A stretch of DNA of 64,000 nucleotides from Desulfotruncus alcoholivorax DSM 16058 (GTDB lineage: Bacteria; Bacillota; Desulfotomaculia; Desulfotomaculales; Desulfallaceae). The position numbers and the translations under genes were made by a program. The DNA lies in the NCBI RefSeq assembly GCF_000430885.1, contig NZ_AUMW01000020.1, forward strand, positions 1 through 64,000, in the 5' to 3' direction. The notes beneath the pieces were generated by a model. It had not been told where the DNA came from. It did no database searches and worked only from the letters and a program-made list of their open reading frames with translations. Below are positions 17,433-26,832 of this stretch, in pieces. Within the stretch, counting starts at the first letter, position 1, and the number at the start of each line of letters is the position of its first letter.

Positions 17433-19022
17433 CTAATCGCGCAATAGTCCCCGCCGGAGCATCTTTTCTTTTACGGTGGGATAGTAATCAAGATTGGTAT
17501 GGGGCAGAAATTTACTGCCCACAAACTTATTCATAAATACCTCGCTGGCGTTAAGCTCAAAATACGTTATGCTGCGCGCTATCTTCTCGGCCTCCCGTCT
17601 ACTGTCATCGGATATCAGCACCAGTCTGGCTCCTTCCCCGGAACTGTTGCCTAGCCGGATCATTCGTTCCCGGGGCAAGTCCGGATACAATCCTATGGTT
17701 ATGGCTGATTCCAGATCCAGATACTGCCCAAAAGCTCCTGCGGCATAAAAAGTTTCTATGTCAGCCAATTGGCATCCCACACCTTCAAGCAACACTTCCA
17801 AAGCTGTATTAACAGCGCTCTTGGTGCGCATGATATTATCAATATCGGTCTGGGTAAAAGTAATATCTTTTCCGGTGGCAGATTCAGATGCCGGCACTAC
17901 GACAAATTCCTTTTTATTGTCCCTGAACTTCCCCGCCCGATCAATGATTCCGGCCAGCAACAATTCAGCCAGGCAATCTACCAATCCGGAACCGCAAATG
18001 CCCACGGCCTTTTGCCCACCTATAGTTCGATAAACCACCTTCCCGGTTTCCGCATCAATTCGCACCTGATAAACGGCCCCCGGCTCGGCCCGCATGCCGT
18101 CGTGGGCAACACCGCCTTCCAGTGCAGGGCCGGCTGCTCCGGCACACGCCGCAAGCCATTCACTGTTCCCCAATACCATTTCCCCATTGGTACCGATATC
18201 GATAAAGAGAGCCAGTTCCGGTTTTTTGTACATTCCGCTGGCAAGAATACCGCCGGTTATATCTCCGCCCACATAACTACCAACCCCTGGTAAACAATAA
18301 AGAGGCGCTTTGGGGTTAACTGCCAGACCGGGTTCAGATGCGTTAACGCAGCCTGGCAGATTAACAACAGGTACATATGGTTCCATGCAGATCCGGGAGG
18401 GATCAAGCCCTAAAAGCAAGTGTGCCATCGTAGTATTGGCACCCACGGTGACGGCACTAATTTCTATGTTTTTTATTTTTAATTTCCGCACCAGGCGGTG
18501 AATAATATTATTTAATGTGTTCACTACTGCATCCTGCAGCTGTTTTCTGCCCTCCGGCGTGCCGGCCAGGTAAATTCTGGTTAATATATCTTCTCCATAC
18601 CGGACCTGTTCATTATAATCAGCAGCGGAACCCAACATTTTCCCAGAGGTCAAATCTACAAGGTAACCTACCACAGTGGTCGTTCCCAGGTCTACCGCCA
18701 GCCCGAAATGGCGTTCCGTCTTGTCACCAGGCTCGATATCAATCATTTGCCAATTCCCCCCGAAATCGGCCACCGTCACTGTTACCCGCCAAGCTGCCTG
18801 GCGTAATACTTCACTCACTTTGTTCATCAAGTCCAAAGGTACTGTCAGGTTATGATACCGGTCATTCAATGCCGCCATTAATCTGTCAACATCAGCCTGA
18901 TTGTTTAATAAACTGGGTGGATCCAGTTCAATATAATGCTTCCGGCTCATCGGGTTTATGGTAACATCGACAAGAACCCGGTTCTGCAAAATAATTTCAT
19001 TATTGCTATTTTGTACCGACAA
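17433..19022 (-). CDS. corrinoid-protein reactivase-like ASKHA ATPase
   Basis: The 529-residue protein has a linker domain, then an ASKHA ATPase fold: GLAVDLGTTTVVGYLVDL, VGANTTMAHLLLGLDPS, SYVGGDITGGILASG, LFIDIGTNGEMVLG, AVGICGSGLVDCLAELL and YAAGAFGQYLDLESA. These are marks of RACo/RamA-type activators, which reduce Co(II) corrinoids of methyltransferases with ATP. The usual N-terminal [2Fe-2S] ferredoxin domain (about 95 residues) is missing: the protein begins in the linker. The start appears to be TTG after AGAGGTG. It may use a separate electron donor or be a truncated gene. Confidence 0.85.
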   Translation of the reverse strand: MSVQNSNNEIILQNRVLVDVTINPMSRKHYIELDPPSLLNNQADVDRLMAALNDRYHNLTVPLDLMNKVSEVLRQAAWRVTVTVADFGGNWQMIDIEPGDKTERHFGLAVDLGTTTVVGYLVDLTSGKMLGSAADYNEQVRYGEDILTRIYLAGTPEGRKQLQDAVVNTLNNIIHRLVRKLKIKNIEISAVTVGANTTMAHLLLGLDPSRICMEPYVPVVNLPGCVNASEPGLAVNPKAPLYCLPGVGSYVGGDITGGILASGMYKKPELALFIDIGTNGEMVLGNSEWLAACAGAAGPALEGGVAHDGMRAEPGAVYQVRIDAETGKVVYRTIGGQKAVGICGSGLVDCLAELLLAGIIDRAGKFRDNKKEFVVVPASESATGKDITFTQTDIDNIMRTKSAVNTALEVLLEGVGCQLADIETFYAAGAFGQYLDLESAITIGLYPDLPRERMIRLGNSSGEGARLVLISDDSRREAEKIARSITYFELNASEVFMNKFVGSKFLPHTNLDYYPTVKEKMLRRGLLRD

Positions 19023-19161
19023 TGACTTTTACACCTCTTTATTAGTAATTGATATCCGGGATTTCATATCATATGGCGTCTTTATTTCCCAAGCGCCAGG
19101 TCTAAAACCTCCGTCTTTAGGCGGAAGCTTTAAGTTTAGGAGTTGACTTTGCGTAGATTAG

Positions 19162-19194
19162 CTGTAACATTCATCCAAGAGGTGAATGTTACAG
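19162..19194 (-). terminator. 12-bp hairpin after DsrE gene
   Basis: CTGTAACATTCA and TGAATGTTACAG pair perfectly around nine bases, about 40 bases past the stop of the minus-strand DsrE-like gene. Confidence 0.55.
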
Positions 19195-19236
19195 TAGCGG
19201 AAGCCGTTTGAGTAATTTTCAACTGTTTCTTTCCGC

Positions 19237-19632
19237 TCAGGCTTTGATATACGCGTATCCTTCAGCTTGCTTTTTGGCAATCTCTGTTATACCCGCCGGA
19301 ACTACCGTAATAAAAGGGGGTAGCATGTTTTCATCTAAGGAATGCATCCTAAGAGCGTTTCGGCAGGCAACAAATCTTATTCCCATTTGGGCTAACTTAT
19401 TCATTTCTTCATATAGCTCTCCATTTGCTTTTCCACAACTCGTTGAAGTTTCCCCTGAACCTCCTGCGATTTGGCATTTATCACTATAAGCAGAAACCGC
19501 AGCACCGTTAGCCACAACCTCAATATCCGCATTCTCCTGTCCTACATCTTTAACAAAATTAATGACGTTTAAAAGTGTCCTTTGCCACCTTTCAAGTTCG
19601 TTTACATGAAAAAGAACTTTCAGTTTGCCCAT
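19237..19632 (-). CDS. DsrE-family small sulfur-relay-like protein
   Basis: The 131-residue protein follows AAAGGAGG. The Rossmann-like pattern KVLFHVNELERWQRTLLNVINF, IEVVANGAAVSAY, MGIRFVACRNALR and ITVVPAGITEIAKKQAEGYAYI is that of DsrE/YchN proteins. There is a Cys in FVACRNAL at the position where family members bind persulfide, and two more Cys mid-protein. It directly follows a broken YeiH-type exporter gene, fitting a former sulfur-related pair. Confidence 0.8.
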   Translation of the reverse strand: MGKLKVLFHVNELERWQRTLLNVINFVKDVGQENADIEVVANGAAVSAYSDKCQIAGGSGETSTSCGKANGELYEEMNKLAQMGIRFVACRNALRMHSLDENMLPPFITVVPAGITEIAKKQAEGYAYIKA

Positions 19633-19639
19633 CAGAAAT

Positions 19640-20188
19640 GCCTCCTTTTTTAAAAAGGTAACCTATTACCAGGGCTACAGGGATTAATAGCACCACTCGC
19701 CCCAATTTTACTAAAATTGCAATGTCAGCGCCAATTTCCCGCCGGCCATAGCTGCGGACACCACGTGGCCCACCCCATACAACGTAGATCCGGTAAGCAC
19801 TCCGTAAGCATAAGGATTAAACTGTAAGAGTGGATGGATCATGGTATAGGTTGTGTTTCCAAGGTACCCAGTATGGCAATAATAGCAACTGACAGGGTTG
19901 TTTCGTCATCATCTGCTTGTACTAAGAACGCTACGGCAGCAATGGCTAATGTCCCGCATACAGCGATACCAACCCCAATGAGAGAGGCCAGGCGACTGGT
20001 TAGGGATAATCGCTTCCCCATCCACCCCAAAAGGTGATGGTAAAAGTGATAACTAATGTATCAAGCAAGATGATTTTGGAGCCGGAGGCCAATAACTGAC
20101 TAATGTCCAGCCGGATGCCCATCAAACTATAAATACCTCCGAAGCTTCCAGGAAGCAAACTATAGCTATAGTTTAAACATATCATCAT
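19640..20188 (-). pseudogene. YeiH-type putative sulfate exporter, decayed
   Basis: Pieces in three frames on the minus strand add up to a UPF0324/YeiH protein: GIRLDISQLLASGSKIILLD, SRLASLIGVGIAVCGTLAIA, FNPYAYGVLTGSTLYGVGHV, and AILVKLGRVVLLIPVALVIG. At least three frame changes separate them and the N-terminal third is gone. The last piece runs into the start of the intact DsrE-like gene. Confidence 0.75.
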
Positions 20189-20222
20189 TGAGGGCCGAAT
20201 GGAAATATCAAGTAATGATGTG

Positions 20223-20245
20223 ATTTATAAGTGGTGCTTATAAAT
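20223..20245. repeat. 9-bp hairpin
   Basis: ATTTATAAG and CTTATAAAT pair around TGGTG at the edge between the YeiH and SLH remnants. Confidence 0.5.
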
Positions 20246-20985
20246 GGGAGTGTAAACAGGCCAAAAGCATCTCCGCAGTAACCGGACCTGATGGCGCCGT
20301 CGCGGTATATTGCCTGCCCGGCTTTGGTATTAATGTTGTCCAGGCATCGATTGCCGGCATAAGCCCAAAAGCCGAATTCGTTGCCTGGGGTACGGCATCC
20401 TCAACCAACAAAGGCTCGGTTACAAATTACAGGAATTTGTACCATGGGCATCATTACGGTAATCTTGAAGTGTATTCAATTAATGAAAAAGGCAATCCGG
20501 GGCCTGTCTGCAAAGTGGATGAACAGGGACATTTTGAACTGCCGGCGGACAAAGGTATTTGGACGCTGGGCTTGCGGATTTGCCGGACATAGCCGGCCCT
20601 GGTGGCAAAAAGAATTGGCTATGATTTCAGCGCCTTTACCGGCAACGGGGCGGCCATCAAAGACATACTCAGCCAGAACATGGAGTCCCGGTTAAGATAT
20701 ACCGGAAAAGAATTGCAGGCTGCCGGTCTGAAAGATAGTTTTACCCATAAAATTGCGGCCATCTATAACCTCAGCGCCCGGGAATTCATGTGGCTGTTTT
20801 TGGGAAAAGAGTGGCACTTTGCTGGTGTGGGCGTGGACCACTGGGCATAGGCATACAATCCGGTTACTTCATTGGCCCGCAAAAACGTGCTGCAAGGAAC
20901 CGGCGGCGGCAGGTTTTCACCCGATGAACCGGTAACCAGGGCCGGCTGGCCGCCTTCCTGTCCCAAAAAACCAATAAATCATTGT
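20246..20985 (+). pseudogene. SLH-domain surface protein remnant
   Basis: The frame carries a Gly/Thr-rich surface-type segment (AEFVAWGTASSTNKGSVTNY, then HHYGNLEVYSINEKGNPGP), a TAG, a helical part (MESRLRYTGKELQAAGLKDS), and then an S-layer-homology repeat split by a TAG after VGVDHWA: AYNPVTSLARKNVLQGTGGG followed by RFSPDEPVTRAG. SLH domains anchor proteins to the cell wall. Several stops, no start, and loss of flanking repeats show it is dead. Confidence 0.7.
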
Positions 20986-21255
20986 AAAACCAATAACATA
21001 ACAAGTGCAATTGCAAAAAACTGCACCAAATAAGTAATAAAAGTTGAGCTCTTATTTTTCATAACAACACCCTCTTTTCAATCATGCTTCACCACAATAT
21101 TCGCCAAATTTAACGCACGGAAGCAGCCTGCGGAACCTGTTTCCTAATTTATTGTTTCAATAAGGCGCTTCGGGTGCCCCAGACACGTGTGGCAGGATTC
21201 CAATATGCTAAATTCAATTTGACCGGAATAATTCAATTCCTTTCTAAACATAAAA

Positions 21256-21283
21256 AGATCCCGTCCTTTAATTGACGGGATCT
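21256..21283 (-). terminator. terminator of the leuS remnant
   Basis: AGATCCCGTC and GACGGGATCT pair around eight bases; on the minus strand TTTTTA follows. It lies just past the leuS stop codon. Confidence 0.75.
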
Positions 21284-21292
21284 CATTGGTTT

Positions 21293-21612
21293 TTACTTCA
21301 CCACAATATTCACCAGTTTACCCGGCACCGGAATTATCTTGAGAACCTGTTTGCCTTCAATCATCTGCTGCACCCTAGGCTGGGCCAGCACCAGTTCTTT
21401 CATTTTTTCTGGGCTGATTCCGGCCAAGGCTGTTTGTGGATGCTTTCCACGTGGCCAATGCCATGCCACAATTCTTTGGTAATGTGGGGTGCAAAAGGAG
21501 CCAAGAGGATCAACAAATTCTCCACCGCCTCCCGCAGCACCGCCGGGTCCCGGTCGGATCCGGCACCTCCTTATACTGGAAAAGCCCGTTGACCAGCTCT
21601 ATGATGGCTTAA
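21293..21612 (-). pseudogene. leucyl-tRNA synthetase C-terminal remnant
   Basis: The minus strand reads [16 protein letters not shown], then after frame changes pieces like [20 protein letters not shown] and [18 protein letters not shown], and finally [20 protein letters not shown] with MIEGKQVLKIIPVPGKLVNI and VVK at the stop. This is the anticodon-binding and C-terminal domain of LeuS with frameshifts and small deletions. An intact leuS must exist elsewhere, so this is probably a duplicated or recombined tail. Confidence 0.8.
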
Positions 21613-22370
21613 TTACAGCTTTAATTCCTTGTTCATTGGGCAACCCGTTAAAAGCCCCCGAATTAACCATTTTTCCTTCGGCAGTAGGACTTCAGATAAC
21701 CAACGCCAGTATTTGCCGTTGGATATTGATGTATCCCCGTTAATCCAGAAACTAAGGTGAACTGAATGGTGTTAGAGGTTACAAATTGCCTATATTTACT
21801 ATATAGGGGTCCTTTGTGTAAAATGTAACACGGATTCAGGCGGCATTTTATTTTGGCAAATTCCCGGCAGTTTATCGTGAGAAACAACACCTTCGCAAGC
21901 ATAAAGGCTTTTGGCTCTTTATGTCCCACTGCAACTTGGTGCGTGTCCCCTTAGTTTTGTCCTCCAGTCTGTTATCAGCTTTCACGGGCTAAGGGTTTAG
22001 CACTACTATGGGATCATCATCTGCCACCCGACACCACGTATCCTCTTCCTTGCGTTCCTCTTGTTTGAGTTTACCTACTTTGACAGCATGATGGTGCCGG
22101 GCTTCCCCGGTTAAGTCTGCTTGCCTGAACTTGAACCCATCCGTCCTAACCTCCCAGGTTATCAAGCTATTGGGCTTTCCCATTTTGTGCAAGGTTACCC
22201 ACCTGGAAGGCCAACTCCGGTTCGCTTGCGCTATGTTCCAAGTCCCCCTTCGGCTTCCTTCAGACCCCACCATTGCTAGTGACGCCCTTGCCTACGGGTT
22301 GTATTCCCGCTGGTTGGGTGACAGGGTTTCTTTCAACCAATTGGCACGGCAGATATGCCGGGCGAACAAG
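21613..22370. other. stretch without a recognisable gene
   Basis: No frame gives a protein I trust. The minus strand at 21990-22270 carries a conserved-looking string (WCRVADDDPIVVLNP) that I associate with sequence near group II intron reverse transcriptases in related bacteria, but no reverse transcriptase is present. It may be a left-over intron arm. Confidence 0.25.
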
Positions 22371-22395
22371 AAAAAGACCCGCGCAAATGCGGGTC
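22371..22395 (-). terminator. minus-strand terminator-like hairpin
   Basis: GACCCGC and GCGGGTC pair around six bases; TTTTTCTTG follows on the minus strand. Confidence 0.65.
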
Positions 22396-22459
22396 ACAGG
22401 TGTGTGCCAGGGGTGTTAGTTATGCCACTGTCGCCCACCCTGCAGCGACAGCTTCCATG

Positions 22460-22485
22460 AAAAAAGCCGAAATTGATTTCGGCTT
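22460..22485 (-). terminator. terminator downstream of tRNA-Arg
   Basis: AAGCCGAAA and TTTCGGCTT pair around four bases, with a TTTTTT run on the minus strand. It ends a transcript that begins at or before the tRNA gene. Confidence 0.75.
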
Positions 22486-22645
22486 AAAATAACGAAGCTA
22501 TGTAGGTACACCGAACTCTTACATATCCCCTTAAAATGAAAATCAGTGAAACCTTTGTGAATCTCTTGTGAATCTCCCACGGATTTTTTGGGGTATTTAG
22601 GGGGTATTTTATCAGAATATGTATAGACCCTATAAAATTTGGGTT

Positions 22646-22720
<75 letters not shown>

Positions 22721-23120
22721 ATGCCAAAAATGCTACATAGAATATTGTATCACAAATAATAAATATTGCAAGTGAAATATCATCAATCCAGAGCTGAAGC
22801 ATAAAAATAACCTGAGTATTAACCATTGCAATTTACCCTCTTAAATTTTAGCCATGAAAGCATTTGTGCGAATATTTCTTATGTCCTATACAGGCGGGAG
22901 CTAAATGACGAATAATATATACGAATCATGGCATGTCAAATAAACCATCTCCAATGGTTCCAATGTCAGGTTCTCTTTTAACGTATTCATTTCATGCTAC
23001 AAGGTTCAGTTTCCATAGCTGCTTAGCTTCACGCGCTTCTTGTATCTTCACTTTATTCAGAGGACTTCAACTATATACAAGCTTTAGATAGCTAATAAAG
23101 CAACGTATCTCAAGTTCTTT

Positions 23121-23285
23121 TTACTTTTTATGCAAAAGCTCGCTGTTAAGCGCCAGTATATTCAATAGTCTACCTATTTTCATTAAATAATGGAATCCTT
23201 CCATTGCATTCAAGGTATAGGAATAACAATGCTCATACTGTAGAATCTCATTTTCATTTAGCCAAAACCCATCCATATCATCAGA
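23121..23285 (-). pseudogene. transposase C-terminal fragment
   Basis: Between two stops the minus strand reads DDMDGFWLNENEILQYEHCY, then SYTLNAMEGFHYLMKIGRLL and NILALNSELLHKK. The NAMEGFHYLMKIGRLLNILA string resembles the conserved end of a clostridial DDE transposase family. The rest of 22721-23440 is AT-rich with nothing else I can name. Confidence 0.5.
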
Positions 23286-23444
23286 TTAAATAATCTGCAA
23301 TCGTTATCAATCCCAAAATAAACTGCTTAAACTTCTTAAATTAAATTGGTATGAATAAATAGTCAGTCCGTGAGTCCCTGACAGATATTACCTTCCAAAA
23401 TCCCCCTTAGAAAAAGGTAGAATATTTGCTGGAAGTGATAATAA

Positions 23445-24035
23445 ATGCTGCAGATATTCTATACAACAGCAACACCGGAAGAATATCAGCGTATGGGGAA
23501 AAACTTTCCCTTCCCCGTACCCGATTCTTGTCCCAATCCGGAATGTCTTGTTAAAGTACCGCCCCAAAAGCATAGTTTTTATAAGCGTAATGCCATAGAC
23601 GCTAACTTTAGTGGCAGAATCTTAATCCGGCGATACTACTGCAAGCATTGCGGCAAAACCATCTCCTACCTGCCTACCTTTTGCCTACCATATTTTCAAT
23701 ATACCGTAGAGGCAATCTTTACAGCCTTATGCCATATATTAAACTCTAACTATTCTCTACGGTCTTGCTTAAAGCTTTTGAAATACCTGGGGTGGGCTCC
23801 ATCCCATTTGCAATTTTATGTAAGGCGATTTTTAAACAATCTAAACCGAATTAAAGTAGGTCTACGCCAACTTATCCCCGGTACCAGGCTACCACCAGAT
23901 AACCAGGACAAAAGATAAGGAGCCAAAGAAGTACTGCGCATTGTAACAACCGGATTTCCCCAAATCCAGGCCTTCGCGACAAGGTTTTATACACAATGCA
24001 GGTACTCATTCATGACTCCTAGCAAATTATTTTAG
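23445..24035 (+). pseudogene. DUF6431-like zinc-ribbon protein with in-frame stop
   Basis: The first 157 residues contain two Cys pairs (CPNPEC and CKHCGKT) and aromatic/helical segments, the pattern of DUF6431 transposon-associated zinc-ribbon proteins. A TAA at 23916 is followed in the same frame by 38 sense codons (GAKEVLRIVTTGFPQIQAFA...), which extend the domain, so the gene is probably broken. A related but distinct protein lies at 45363-46025. Confidence 0.55.
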
Positions 24036-24498
24036 CATATCAGAAGCTGCTTGGGTACCCTTGATATGTAAATAGCGCCACCAACATAACTTTTGTCTGG
24101 GAGTTTCCTGTAATGAACTGGTTCTTAAAATGGGTAGAGTAAACCTGTATTGGTGAGTAAGGTTCCGGTATTCTTCAATTATATTTTCATTAGTCTTTTT
24201 CAGATTTTTTAATTCGCCAACTACCTGAACCAAAGTCAAACTACGAATGTCAGTAATCTTGCCAGATTTTCCTGTAATTCTTTTGATTTGGCCTTAAGAG
24301 TTTTGACTTCCTGATTAAACATGAAACTACTAATTCCTTGCCAGACTAGGGCAAATAAAGATATGATTATAAATACCAGGGTCAGCTTTTTATTACGACC
24401 TTGATGTTTTTCTTCTTGTTTTACTTCGTAGATTCCTTTATATTTTCTAACGTTTTAGGTCCATTAATTGAAGTATACTCTTGTTGATCATTATCCAT
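24027..24498 (-). pseudogene. frameshifted membrane coiled-coil protein
   Basis: Starting at an ATG preceded by GGTGGTG, the minus strand gives MDNDQQEYTSINGPKTLENI. After a frame change follows KLTLVFIIISLFALVWQGIS (one membrane helix) with FNQEVKTLKAKSKELQENLA (coiled coil). After a second change follow VGELKNLKKTNENIIEEYRN and a basic tail ending KGTQAASDMLK. The three parts read as one protein of about 155 residues. It converges on the DUF6431-like gene and overlaps it by nine bases. Function unknown; likely part of the same mobile unit. Confidence 0.5.
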
Positions 24499-24759
24499 TT
24501 TTTATCACCACCTTTTTTAAAAATAATATATCGTCATAATTGTTACCCTGGAAAAATATTTAGTATGTACCTATGCCAGGATGACCGAAAGCCGATGATG
24601 GAAAGGTCTTATTTTTCTTTCACAGGATTGCATCCCTTTTATGAAGGATTAGATAACTTAATTTCCTTACTTAGCATTTTCTACATATTTGTAAAATTCC
24701 TGTGATTAATGTCATCAATAAAACGACATACATAGACAGTAGTTTACAATTAAAAATTT

Positions 24760-24815
24760 AACTTACCCGCCTTTCATCTCCTCCCTTCACGGAGGGGATG
24801 AAAGGCGGGTAAGTT
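24760..24815. repeat. long palindromic element, 19-bp arms
   Basis: AACTTACCCGCCTTTCATC pairs perfectly with its complement at 24797-24815; a G/C-rich inner hairpin (CCTCC...GGAGG) fills the centre. It sits next to an IS200-type fragment. A similar element lies at 57021-57078. Confidence 0.8.
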
Positions 24816-24832
24816 ATGACCAGCACAACAAA

Positions 24833-24934
24833 CATATGATTGCGTCATCCAGGCTATTACGCAAAGAATTCCCCGAACTCAAAAAGGAGCTTTGGAGCAA
24901 CAGTTTTTGGAGCCCTAAACCTACCAGAGATTAG
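24833..24934 (+). pseudogene. IS200/IS605 TnpA fragment
   Basis: The frame reads HMIASSRLLRKEFPELKKEL, then WSNSFWSP and a stop. SSRLLRKEFPEL with LW..WSPS is a conserved piece of IS200-type Y1 transposases. Only about 27 codons remain. The palindrome just before it may be the end of the lost element. Up to 25164 nothing else is recognised. Confidence 0.7.
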
Positions 24935-25164
24935 TGAATTAGCCAATAAGTACAGCTGGAACAAAAACCTGCGCCGCAAGAAGATATTGGAACTGCTCTT
25001 GGATAGAGCAAACCAGACGGTGTAACTAAACTACTATGAATCCATAATGTCATCTCCAGCCGGGATGAAGGTAACAGACCGTATCTTTTGGTCACTGTGT
25101 TTTGCAAGATTCATTAAGTAGTATTTAAAGGGTAAGCACGTACATCTATGGAATTTCCTACTGG

Positions 25165-25191
25165 CAAAAAACGGGCCTATTATAGCCCGTT
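25165..25191 (-). terminator. terminator of the carboxylase operon
   Basis: AACGGGC and GCCCGTT pair around eight bases; TTTTTT follows on the minus strand, just past the last carboxylase gene. Confidence 0.8.
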
Positions 25192-25213
25192 GACTTATAC
25201 CAGCCCGACACTA

Positions 25214-26773
25214 TCAGGTTGGGGGCGTGCCGTGGTATTTTTTCCTGGGTGGCAGCTTTTCCCGCTTGTTCCTTGTTAGCCGCAGTGCCTCAATGATCTT
25301 TTTCCTGGTTTCCGCTGGCTCGATGATCTCATCAACCACCTGGGCGGTCCAGCACTTGGCTACATCGAAAACGTCCAGTTTTTCCCTGGCCCGGTTCAAG
25401 TAGCCTGTATAAGCGTCCTCTTCCATGCCCAGGCCGTCCCGTACTTTTCCATAATCCACCGTGGACGCCTCCACGGCAAACCTGGCAGTGGGCCAGGCAT
25501 AACACAGGTCGACGCCCATGCCGTGCACCCCGCCCATGACGATGCTTCCGGCGTCGCCGTAAGCCTCCCTTAGTACCACGCTAATCTTGGGTATAGTGGA
25601 GGTGGCGTATACGTCCAGTATTTTCCCGCCGTGACGCAGCAGACCAGCCATTTCCTGCCCCTGCCCCGGCACCGTCGGAGATGTATCCACCAGATTGACC
25701 AGCGGAATATTGTAAGCATCCAGCACCTGCAGAAAACGGTAATACTTATCGCAGGAGTTTATTTCCAGCACGCTGCCCGGCTCGGCGGGATTGTTGGCCA
25801 CCAGTCCCACCACTTCGCCGTTGAAGCGGCAGAAGCAGGTAACCAGATTTCTGGCATAGCCGCTTTTTATTTCGTAATACCGGCCATCGTCCACCAGTAA
25901 TTCAATTACCCGGCGCATGTCGTAGGTTTTGTCAAATTCATCGGGCACCACGTCCATCAGTTCGTGCACCGGACGATCCGGGCTGTCACCAGCCTTTACC
26001 ACCGGCGGCTTTTCGCGCCAGTTGGAGGGCAGGTAGCTCAGCAGCGCCCGGGCTTTTAGGATTGTCTCCCGGTCGTTGTCGCCCACTACGTCGCAGGTAC
26101 CGCTGAATTCCATGTGGTAATCGGCGCCCCCAACGTTTTCGTCTATCTTTTCCGAGGTGGCCGCCTGGACCATGCGCGGCCCGCCCAACCACAGGTACCC
26201 GGTCTGCCTGCTCATAAGAAGGAAGTCACACAGGGTGGGCGCATAGGCTTGCCCGGCAATACACGGTCCCATCAGCACGTTGAGCTGCGGGATTACTCCC
26301 GAGTAGCGCGACTCCAGGGCAAAGTACCAGTCTATTCCCGCCGTTAACAGGGTACTGCTGCCCAGCCTGCCGCCGGAGGAGTCTAAAAGCCAGACCATGG
26401 GAATACCCCACCCCGCCGCCATTTCTATCAGCCGGGCACACTTCTCCAGGTGCTGGCTGCCGATGGAACCGCCCAGCACGGTAAAATCGCTTGCGTAAAC
26501 TGCCACCGTGCGCCCCTCCACTTCCCCGGTGCCGATTACGGCGCCGTCACAGGGGGCGTCTACTTCTTTGCCGTCAATCCGCCTGGTGTTGGTGTTCACA
26601 CAGGAACCCAGTTCGGCAAAAGTACCTGGATCAATCAGGCAGTCCACCCTTTCCCGGGCCGTCATTTTTCCCCGGGAACGCTGTCTGTTGACGGCCTCGA
26701 TTCCACCGCCCACCAGGTTTTTCTTCCTTATTTCATGCAGTTTCCGAAGGGCTTCTTCCATAACCTTCCCCAC
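25214..26773 (-). CDS. acyl-CoA carboxylase carboxyltransferase subunit 1
   Basis: The 519-residue protein is a full-length crotonase-fold carboxyltransferase of the propionyl-/acetyl-CoA carboxylase beta family. Seen are RQRSRGKMTARERVDCLIDP, the first oxyanion region LLDSSGGRLG, GPCIAGQAYAP, LWLGGPRMVQAAT and the second-half REAYGDAGSIVMGG with YAWPTARFAVEAS. It transfers the carboxyl from biotin to an acyl-CoA. The start is GTG after GAGGAGG. It is the last gene of BCCP-BC-CT2-CT1. A second, different carboxyltransferase precedes it, so the two may form a hetero-oligomer or act on different acyl-CoAs. Confidence 0.9.
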   Translation of the reverse strand: MGKVMEEALRKLHEIRKKNLVGGGIEAVNRQRSRGKMTARERVDCLIDPGTFAELGSCVNTNTRRIDGKEVDAPCDGAVIGTGEVEGRTVAVYASDFTVLGGSIGSQHLEKCARLIEMAAGWGIPMVWLLDSSGGRLGSSTLLTAGIDWYFALESRYSGVIPQLNVLMGPCIAGQAYAPTLCDFLLMSRQTGYLWLGGPRMVQAATSEKIDENVGGADYHMEFSGTCDVVGDNDRETILKARALLSYLPSNWREKPPVVKAGDSPDRPVHELMDVVPDEFDKTYDMRRVIELLVDDGRYYEIKSGYARNLVTCFCRFNGEVVGLVANNPAEPGSVLEINSCDKYYRFLQVLDAYNIPLVNLVDTSPTVPGQGQEMAGLLRHGGKILDVYATSTIPKISVVLREAYGDAGSIVMGGVHGMGVDLCYAWPTARFAVEASTVDYGKVRDGLGMEEDAYTGYLNRAREKLDVFDVAKCWTAQVVDEIIEPAETRKKIIEALRLTRNKREKLPPRKKYHGTPPT

Positions 26774-26832
26774 GAAACATACCTCCTCAACTGGTAAATA
26801 ACTTTTCGGTCAAGCCATGCGTTTCAAATTCA

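Noticed and set aside
22131-22460. Plus-strand open frame of 109 codons
   Set aside because: No ribosome site, odd composition, and it overlaps minus-strand terminators; it looks like an accidental opening in non-coding sequence.
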